Source: Sphingomonas adhaesiva | GTDB lineage: Bacteria; Pseudomonadota; Alphaproteobacteria; Sphingomonadales; Sphingomonadaceae | Length of the DNA: 64,000 nt | Direction of reading: 5' to 3' | Assembly (NCBI RefSeq): GCF_002374855.1 | Contig: NZ_NWVC01000004.1 | Span: forward strand, 186,001 to 250,000 | Shown here: piece by piece, positions 58,234-64,000 of the stretch | Position numbering within the stretch: position 1 is the stretch's first letter | Layout of the letters: every line of letters starts with the position of its first letter | Notes under the pieces: generated by a model | Told to the model about the DNA's origin: nothing | What the model saw: the letters and a program-made list of their open reading frames with translations, nothing else | Database searches by the model: none | Made by a program: the position numbers and the translations under genes

Positions 58234-58863
58234 TCAGAAGGGCGCGAAGCGCGGCGCCCATGCGTCGCGGAACGCGTCCCATTCGGTCTGGAAGATCGTC
58301 GGCGCGTCCTTGCCCGTCAGGTCGCGGTGCAGTTCGCCCCAGCCGCTCGCCCGGTGCGCCCGCGCCAGCACCACGCAATGCGCGTGCGGGCGGCGGGCGG
58401 ACAGTTCGTCGGCGGGCATGTGCACGACGGTAAGACTGGTCAGCCGACGCTCGAGCGCCAGATGCTCCAGCGCATAGGCTCCCACCAGCGAGAGGATATC
58501 GCTCGGCTGCCAGCCATGATCGAACGGCATGGTCAGCACGACCGCCAACAGCTTCTGGTGTGCCTTGACCCTGGCGTCATAGCCTTCGAACACCGTCTCC
58601 AGCGCGTCGGGTTCGAGCGCAACGCCGGGGGCCGCGACCAGCCTGCTGGTCGCGCAGGTGATCGGCCACAAGCCATCCGGCCCCCACGACGCATCGCCGG
58701 GTTTGCTCGGCTGGAGCTTCGCTCGGGCGAGGTCGGCGGTGCTGTTCTTCTTGGCCTTGGCTTTCGGGCGCATCAGCGAAAAACCGAAGTCGGGCGATGC
58801 CATCGGCTCGTTGTAGAGCATCGCGTCCACCGCCGACGGACTGATCCACGGGAGCGCCTTCAT
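58234..58863 (-). CDS. Hypothetical protein of the mobilization module with a relaxase-like HxH motif
   Basis: This is a 209-residue protein from ATG 58863 (MKALPWISPSAVDAML), the frame continuing from a longer non-genic reading. Near the C-terminus it has VVHMPADELSARRPHAHCVV, followed by WGELHRDLTGKDAPTIFQTEWDAF. HAH in this context resembles the metal-binding third motif of MobA/MobL relaxases, but no tyrosine domain is visible. It may be a diverged or accessory relaxase part. Its start is directly at the stop of the upstream gene. Confidence 0.65.
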   Translation of the reverse strand: MKALPWISPSAVDAMLYNEPMASPDFGFSLMRPKAKAKKNSTADLARAKLQPSKPGDASWGPDGLWPITCATSRLVAAPGVALEPDALETVFEGYDARVKAHQKLLAVVLTMPFDHGWQPSDILSLVGAYALEHLALERRLTSLTVVHMPADELSARRPHAHCVVLARAHRASGWGELHRDLTGKDAPTIFQTEWDAFRDAWAPRFAPF

Positions 58864-59384
58864 CAGCGGTCCCCCCAGATCTGCGCGAGGAAGGCGTCGG
58901 CCCGGTCGAGGCCGTCGATCGCCTCCTGGTCGTCCCGCGCGGGCGGATGCGATGCGACCTGCAGCCGGTGCTCGGTCAGCTGCATCGACAGGTGCGGATC
59001 CTCGCTGTCGTGCGGGTCGGGAACCAGCCACGCATCGCCACGCGGTGACAACCAGAGCCGCCGGCCATGGCACCAGACGTTCTGCTGCCGCCCCCACTGC
59101 CCATAGGCGATATAGAGCGTGCGCCGGCCTTCGCTCGATGCCTTGACGACCAGCGCGTCGCAGCGCGCTTCGCGCATGCCCCGGTCGACGATGGCGAGAT
59201 CGCCGCGCGTCGGCTCGATCGACGGCACCAGCAGCAGATCGGCGGAGGCGGCGTAGAACCATTCGCTGAACGGCGGGCGCAGCAGCAGCCGGGTCGCCGG
59301 GTCGGATTGCCAGCCCACCAGCGTGGCGAGCGCCTGGGTCGCGGTCAGCGCACGCATCTGCGCCAGCGCCCGCTCTTTGGTCAT
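58863..59384 (-). CDS. Hypothetical protein of the mobilization module
   Basis: This is a 173-residue protein (ATG 59384, with an alternative at 59393). No known domain is recognised. It has a helical N-terminus (ERALAQMRALTATQALATLVGW), a mixed centre with several tryptophans (YGQWGRQQNVWCHGRRLWLSPRGDAWLV), and an acidic C-terminus. It overlaps the start of the next gene by one base and follows the relaxase gene after about 155 bp on the same strand, which suggests a joint role in DNA transfer or its regulation. Confidence 0.6.
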   Translation of the reverse strand: MTKERALAQMRALTATQALATLVGWQSDPATRLLLRPPFSEWFYAASADLLLVPSIEPTRGDLAIVDRGMREARCDALVVKASSEGRRTLYIAYGQWGRQQNVWCHGRRLWLSPRGDAWLVPDPHDSEDPHLSMQLTEHRLQVASHPPARDDQEAIDGLDRADAFLAQIWGDR

Positions 59385-59539
59385 GATATACACAAGAAAG
59401 TCCTTGGGATTATGCGGAAGGTGGCCGGCTGCACGCCACCCTTCCGCACCTTCATTTTCGCCTTCACGGCACAGCCGCAGGCGTTCCCCAATCTTCCTTC
59501 CGCCGGCCCCGGCGGGTCTTCCCGGATGCGCGGGACGGG

Positions 59540-62119
59540 CTAGCGCTCGGGCCCCCTGGTGGGCAGGCTGACCGGTGGCGCGGAACTTGCCGGACCCTTC
59601 GACTTCGCCGCTACGTGCCCGACCTCGGCCGATACGGCGGCGCCCAGCCTATGCATGGTGCTTGGCACCGGATTCAGACGCTGTGCATCCGTCGCAGCCC
59701 GCGTCAGCGCCTGCTGAACGTCGGGATGATCACCCCAATGCCGCAGGAGAGTGCGGATCGACTTCAGGTCCGAGATGCTTTTCAGATCAGGGCCGTGCGC
59801 CTTTATCGCGTCGAGCAGGCGCTTGATCTCCTTTGCCTGCAGGGTGGCGATGGCGTTCAGGCGCTTCACGATCAGATACCGGAACTGGATGTTTTCGAGC
59901 AACGTCCGGTCATCCGCCGACAGCGCGGCAGCGCCGGGCTTCCCGGTCGCGGCGAGGATCGGAATTCGCTCTCTGGCAATGCGGTCCAGCAGCGTGTCGA
60001 TGCGCTCGCGCACGTTAGGCGGCGGTCCCTTATCGAGCCGTGGGGCAATCGCTGGCGAGGGGTTCGGGGCAGCACTCCTGTCCTCGTCGTTGGCTGTTCG
60101 CTTGGCGGCATCACTTGCGTTCGCGACCATTTGTCCGGCCGGGGCTCGCCGCGCTTCCTCGCGTTTCACGGGTCGCGATGTACCGGTCCATGCGCCTATC
60201 AATTTCAGCGATGGGGCCGCAGCGAGCGCGCCGACGGTTCGCAACGCCTGCTGCTCCGAAGACAGTTCGACAGGCGGCGAGAAATCCAGACCGGCCACCA
60301 GCTTCAGCTGGGCCTTCGCGCGTGCGAGTTCCGCCAGCCGGGCGTCGATCGCGACCTGTCGCAGGTGCAGTTGGCCGATTGCCCTGGCCGCCTCCAGAAT
60401 GTCCGCTTCTCCAGCAGCGATGGCGGCCTCGACCTTGGCAAGGTGCTCTTCGGCCTCCCGCCGGCGCTTGTCGATGGCCGCCCGATGCGACGCGCTTCCG
60501 CCCGCTTCCACAAGGCACCGGTCGCAGTGATCGAGCGTCGCCTGCGCCCGGGACCGGGCCTGCTGGCGAAGCCGGTCGTTCTCCCATGCGAGATCGCGGG
60601 TTTCCTCCAGTGTCCGTAGCACGGCGCGGCGTTCCCGGATCAGATCGGCACCGGCGGGCGATCCCGCGACGCTTTTCGCCAGCGCATCGTCCTGCTGTTG
60701 CCACGGCTTGAAGAAACTCTCCGTCCGTCGCCGTTCGTTCAGCGCGGCATATTGCCAGCTAGCCGCGGCATTGTAGCGCCCGATCACGGTCGGCACGCCC
60801 GCTCGCTCCAAGGCGGCGGCGCGAGTGCCGAGGTGAATCTCCGCCTCCTTTGCGATCCCGAGCGCCTTGTGAGACCGCGGGTCGATCCGGCGATGAATAC
60901 CCCTGAGCGCCAACCGCTCGTTACAGATGGCGGCGAAGCGTTCGCGCAGATGCGGGACGAAGGCCTTGCCGGCGATCGCGGCGTTGTAGTGCGCTGGCTG
61001 CTTGTCGGGCGCGATGCTGCGGGTGACTTCGACGATCTTCTCCTGCCGGTGCGGATAGCGAATGCGCGTCTCGCCCTTGCGCAGGAATTCCTCGGTAACC
61101 TCGAAATCCCATTTGCCGTGATGGGCTATCCAGGTGGCCGGGCGATCATGCGCGATGACATGAAGGTGGTAGTTGCGCCCGTCGTTGTCCGGCCCCGGCG
61201 CGTGGATCACCGCCGTATACATCATGCCTGTGGATCGGCCCTCTGTGTCGCGGGCGAAGGAGCCGAGATGGTCGCAAAAGTCGCGAACGATTGCCGCGCG
61301 GTCGCCGGACCCGAGTTCGTGCGGCAATTCGGCGACGTAGCGATACTGGGTCCGGCCGGCGGAACCGGGCGTGAAGAAAACAGGTGGTTCCTTCTCCGGC
61401 CAGCCTGGCACCTGCTGCAGCACGCTGAGGATGGCGTCACAGGCGTCCTGCTCGGCGTAATAGCGTCTCGCCTTGAACGACGTCCTCTTCAATCGACTTG
61501 CTGCCCAGCGCTTCTGCTCGGCACGGCAGTGAGCCACGAACGCCGGCGGCAGTTCTGACGCCACCGCCTCCAGCCAGTCTCCGACGCCGCCGGCCTTGAT
61601 CGTCAGCCCCGCATGGCCCTGTCGTTCGCAGCGATCGACCGCCTCCCAATAGCTGCGCCGGCGATCGGGATCGTCCGATATGTTGCTGAAGATGAGCGCG
61701 CGATCCACAACCTCAACCGCATCGCCACGCTCGACATAGCCCGCATGGTCGAGCGCCGACCCGACCTCGACGGCGTCGAACCGCTCGACATAAGCGGCAT
61801 GATTTGCTGCCAGACCGCCCGCCTTCGCCGCGCCGGACGAACGGGTTACGCAACAGGCGTGGAAGTGGAAGCTGGTCGTTCTGCCATCCGCCGCACGCGG
61901 ACGACCGGAACACGGCAGCGGGGCGCTGAAATCGGCGGCCATCGTCCAAGCGCTGCGGCCGCCGCCCGTCCGCTTCGCGGCTTCCTCCTTCGCCTGCACC
62001 TTGATCCGGACCCGGCCGATCTGGAGCAACTGCTCGTCTTCCTCGCGGGCGCACAGCAACGCGGCGAGCTTGCCATTCGCCGCTTCGATCCTCTGACTGA
62101 TCGCCCGCTCGCCGACCAC
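59540..62119 (-). CDS. MobA/MobL-family relaxase
   Basis: This is an 859-residue protein for conjugative mobilization. The relaxase signature lies at about residues 300-325: [23 protein letters not shown], with H306, H318, H320 as likely metal ligands. The upstream sequence has the family repeat [13 protein letters not shown] / [13 protein letters not shown] near residues 107-136. Long charged helices with [15 protein letters not shown] follow, and the C-terminal third is low-complexity and helical. It should nick oriT and lead single-stranded DNA. A cluster of hairpins just upstream (62226-62325) is a candidate oriT. No coupling protein or type IV secretion genes are in the window. Confidence 0.85.
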   Translation of the reverse strand: MVGERAISQRIEAANGKLAALLCAREEDEQLLQIGRVRIKVQAKEEAAKRTGGGRSAWTMAADFSAPLPCSGRPRAADGRTTSFHFHACCVTRSSGAAKAGGLAANHAAYVERFDAVEVGSALDHAGYVERGDAVEVVDRALIFSNISDDPDRRRSYWEAVDRCERQGHAGLTIKAGGVGDWLEAVASELPPAFVAHCRAEQKRWAASRLKRTSFKARRYYAEQDACDAILSVLQQVPGWPEKEPPVFFTPGSAGRTQYRYVAELPHELGSGDRAAIVRDFCDHLGSFARDTEGRSTGMMYTAVIHAPGPDNDGRNYHLHVIAHDRPATWIAHHGKWDFEVTEEFLRKGETRIRYPHRQEKIVEVTRSIAPDKQPAHYNAAIAGKAFVPHLRERFAAICNERLALRGIHRRIDPRSHKALGIAKEAEIHLGTRAAALERAGVPTVIGRYNAAASWQYAALNERRRTESFFKPWQQQDDALAKSVAGSPAGADLIRERRAVLRTLEETRDLAWENDRLRQQARSRAQATLDHCDRCLVEAGGSASHRAAIDKRRREAEEHLAKVEAAIAAGEADILEAARAIGQLHLRQVAIDARLAELARAKAQLKLVAGLDFSPPVELSSEQQALRTVGALAAAPSLKLIGAWTGTSRPVKREEARRAPAGQMVANASDAAKRTANDEDRSAAPNPSPAIAPRLDKGPPPNVRERIDTLLDRIARERIPILAATGKPGAAALSADDRTLLENIQFRYLIVKRLNAIATLQAKEIKRLLDAIKAHGPDLKSISDLKSIRTLLRHWGDHPDVQQALTRAATDAQRLNPVPSTMHRLGAAVSAEVGHVAAKSKGPASSAPPVSLPTRGPER

Positions 62120-62225
62120 CCCACGCCTCCGGCACGCCGTTCCGATGGCGTGATGGTATCAGTGTGGAATGGATCGGTGCCGACGGGAAGGCCCCCCATC
62201 GACATGGCAACCACCGCCTTCCGGA

Positions 62226-62325
62226 TCACCCGCCTGCGGGTGAGGAGGACCGCGCCCGCCGGGCGCCACCCGGACCCGGCGATCGGGTCCGCGCACCAGC
62301 GTCGCTCGGGTTTACCCAGCGACGC
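62226..62325. other. Hairpin cluster, candidate origin of transfer
   Basis: Four perfect inverted repeats stand in a row within 100 bp between the relaxase and hsdM. These are TCACCCGC/GCGGGTGA (62226-62243), GCGCCC/GGGCGC (62252-62266), CGGACCCG/CGGGTCCG (62271-62291), and the largest, GCGTCGCT...AGCGACGC with inner GGGT/ACCC (62299-62325). Their place directly upstream of a relaxase gene fits an oriT, but they could also serve the divergent promoters. No nic site can be named. Confidence 0.45.
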
Positions 62326-62437
62326 GGTATTGCGCCTGAAATTTCCTCACCCTCCCGTAAAACCTTCGCCAGATCCATCGCGGTCTGGCGGCACGGTCCC
62401 TGGCCGGGTATCCGTTCGCGCGAGCAGCATTGGGACG

Positions 62438-64000
62438 ATGATGGCAAGAGCGGCGAAGAAGACGACGGCGGGCGGTGATTTGGGTTTCGAGGCGGAGCTT
62501 TTCCGGGCCGCCGACAAGCTGCGCGGCAATATGGAGCCGTCGGACTATAAGCATGTCGTGCTGGGCCTTATCTTCCTGAAGCACATATCCGAGGGGTTCG
62601 AGGCGAAGCACGCCCAACTGCTCGCCGAATATCCCGAGGGCGCCGAGGACGAGGACGAATACCGCGCCGACAACATCTTCTGGGTGCCGAAGGGCGCACG
62701 CTGGTCGCACCTCCAGGCGAACGCGAAGCAGCCCGGCATCGGCAAGGTCATCGACGACGCCATGCTGGAGATCGAGAAGGTCAATCCGGGGCTGAAGGGC
62801 GTGCTGCCCAAGGATTACGCCCGCCCCGGCCTGAATGCAGTGATGCTGGGCGAACTGATCGACCTGATCTCCGGCATTGGCTTCAAGGACGCCAGCAATG
62901 CGTCCCGCGACCTGCTCGGCCGGGTCTACGAATATTTCCTCGGCCAGTTCGCCGGCAGCGAGGGCAAGCGTGGCGGCGAGTTTTATACGCCGCGCTCGGT
63001 CGTTCGGACGATGGTCGAGATGCTCGAGCCGTACAAGGGCCGCGTTTACGATCCGTGCTGCGGGTCGGGCGGCATGTTCGTTCAGTCGGAGAAGTTCGTC
63101 GAAAGCCACGGCGGGCGGATCGGCGACATCGCCATCTATGGCCAGGAATCCAACCACACGACGTGGCGGCTGGCGATGATGAACCTGGCGGTGCGCGGCA
63201 TCGACGCCGACATCCGCTGGAACAGCGAAGGCAGCTTCCACAAGGACGAACTGCCCGACCTCCGCGCCGATTACGTGCTGGCCAACCCGCCGTTCAATAT
63301 CTCCGACTGGGGCGGTGACCGGATCAAGCAGGACGCGCGGTGGCAGTTCGGCCCGCCGCCCGCCAGCAACGCCAACTTTGCCTGGCTCCAACACATCCTG
63401 CACCATCTGGCGCCCACCGGCACCGCCGGCGTCATCCTCGCCAACGGGTCGATGTCCTCGACCCAGAATGGCGAAGGCGACATCCGCCGCGCGATGGTGG
63501 ACGGCGACGTGATCGACTGCATGATCGCGATGCCGGGCCAGCTCTTCTATTCGACGCAGATTCCGGTGTGCATCTGGTTCCTGGCGAAGGACAAGTCGAA
63601 CGGCATCGGCCGCGACAAGACGCTGCGCGACCGGCGTGGCGAGATCCTGTTCATCGACGCGCGCAAGCTCGGCCACATGGTCGACCGCACACGGCGCGAG
63701 TTCAGCGATGCCGATATCGCGAAGATCGCCGACACCTATCATGCCTGGCGCGAGGGGGAGGGCTATGCCGACGTTCCCGGCTTCGCCTGCGCCGCCCGCC
63801 ACGACGTCATCGCTGGCCACGGCTATGTCCTCACCCCCGGCCGCTATGTCGGTGCCGAAGATGTCGAAGCGGACGCCGTCCCCTTCGCCGAACGCTTCGC
63901 CATCCTCCAGGCCACACTGGAGGAGCAGTTCGCGGAAAGTGCGCGGCTGACCGAGGTCATCCGCCAGCGATTGGCCAGCGTGATCGTGCCGGACGAGCGC
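62438..64000 (+). CDS. hsdM: Type I restriction-modification methyltransferase HsdM (3' end outside window)
   Basis: The frame is open from the double ATG at 62438/62441 to the window end (521 codons). The N-terminal HsdM helical domain ([20 protein letters not shown]) is followed by the N6-adenine methyltransferase core. Motif I is [11 protein letters not shown] near residue 204, and motif IV is the catalytic ANPPFN near 282. The [18 protein letters not shown] segment ahead of motif I is typical. The stop should lie soon after the window, as the family is about 500-530 residues. hsdS and hsdR are expected to follow. Confidence 0.93.
   Translation, partial: MMARAAKKTTAGGDLGFEAELFRAADKLRGNMEPSDYKHVVLGLIFLKHISEGFEAKHAQLLAEYPEGAEDEDEYRADNIFWVPKGARWSHLQANAKQPGIGKVIDDAMLEIEKVNPGLKGVLPKDYARPGLNAVMLGELIDLISGIGFKDASNASRDLLGRVYEYFLGQFAGSEGKRGGEFYTPRSVVRTMVEMLEPYKGRVYDPCCGSGGMFVQSEKFVESHGGRIGDIAIYGQESNHTTWRLAMMNLAVRGIDADIRWNSEGSFHKDELPDLRADYVLANPPFNISDWGGDRIKQDARWQFGPPPASNANFAWLQHILHHLAPTGTAGVILANGSMSSTQNGEGDIRRAMVDGDVIDCMIAMPGQLFYSTQIPVCIWFLAKDKSNGIGRDKTLRDRRGEILFIDARKLGHMVDRTRREFSDADIAKIADTYHAWREGEGYADVPGFACAARHDVIAGHGYVLTPGRYVGAEDVEADAVPFAERFAILQATLEEQFAESARLTEVIRQRLASVIVPDER

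Noticed and set aside
60698..61558. A 286-codon plus-strand frame inside the relaxase gene
   Set aside because: Antisense shadow of the relaxase, whose HxH motif and repeats are clear on the minus strand.

Overview
The window looks like a chromosomal segment of a high-GC alphaproteobacterium, most likely Sphingomonas or a close sphingomonad. The basis is the very GC-rich coding bias, a sphingomonad-style suf operon led by an Rrf2 regulator, short GC-rich REP-like palindromes between genes, an autotransporter/IalB pair, and the overall gene mix. This assignment is an inference from gene content; no search was run. LAYOUT. 1-7.2 kb holds housekeeping genes: an M16 zinc peptidase cut by the window edge, a small GIY-YIG protein, a long-chain acyl-CoA synthetase and a gamma-glutamyltransferase. 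7.2-15.0 kb holds pyrD, then, reading the other way, a Fe-S assembly operon (Rrf2 regulator, sufB, imm53-like, sufC, sufD, a 39-codon ORF, sufS, DUF59 sufT-like, IscA/SufA-like). This operon carries several unusual inserts, including a palindromic repeat that is translated in frame inside sufC. 15.1-26.9 kb holds a YihY/BrkB membrane protein and a tightly overlapping glycogen operon (glgP-glgB-glgC-glgA-pgm-glgX), followed by a convergent PilZ gene. 27.3-34.5 kb holds a 2165-residue autotransporter with nine near-identical units of about 93 residues, and an IalB-family secreted protein. 34.5-45.7 kb is a complete type I-C CRISPR-Cas system on the minus strand: cas3-cas5c-cas8c(with internal cas11c)-cas7c-[regulatory gap]-cas4-cas1-cas2, then leader and 44 repeats with 43 spacers. 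A tRNA-Gly(CCC) follows. From 46 kb onward lies accessory DNA that begins with a tyrosine integrase beside the tRNA. It contains a TolC/HlyD/two-permease efflux cassette, small secreted and membrane proteins, a truncated subtilisin autotransporter, a gene fusing two HTH domains to a phage-type adenine methyltransferase, a mobilization module with a MobA/MobL relaxase, and a type I restriction-modification hsdM that runs off the window. MAIN FINDING. The gap between cas7 and cas4 contains a shortened CRISPR repeat on the plus strand, opposite to the operon. It is followed by a spacer-like sequence whose first 16 nt match the DNA directly upstream of the cas4 start codon, beside a correct type I-C TTC PAM. 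The only mismatches in those 16 nt are at positions 6 and 12, the positions that type I Cascade flips out of the guide duplex. A stem-loop sits where a second repeat would be, and a perfect palindrome lies just upstream. I read this as a CRISPR-derived guide RNA that directs the host's own Cascade to the adaptation genes cas4-cas1-cas2 and represses them without cleavage. Part of the reading is direct sequence observation and part is inference, and the two are separated in the entries.
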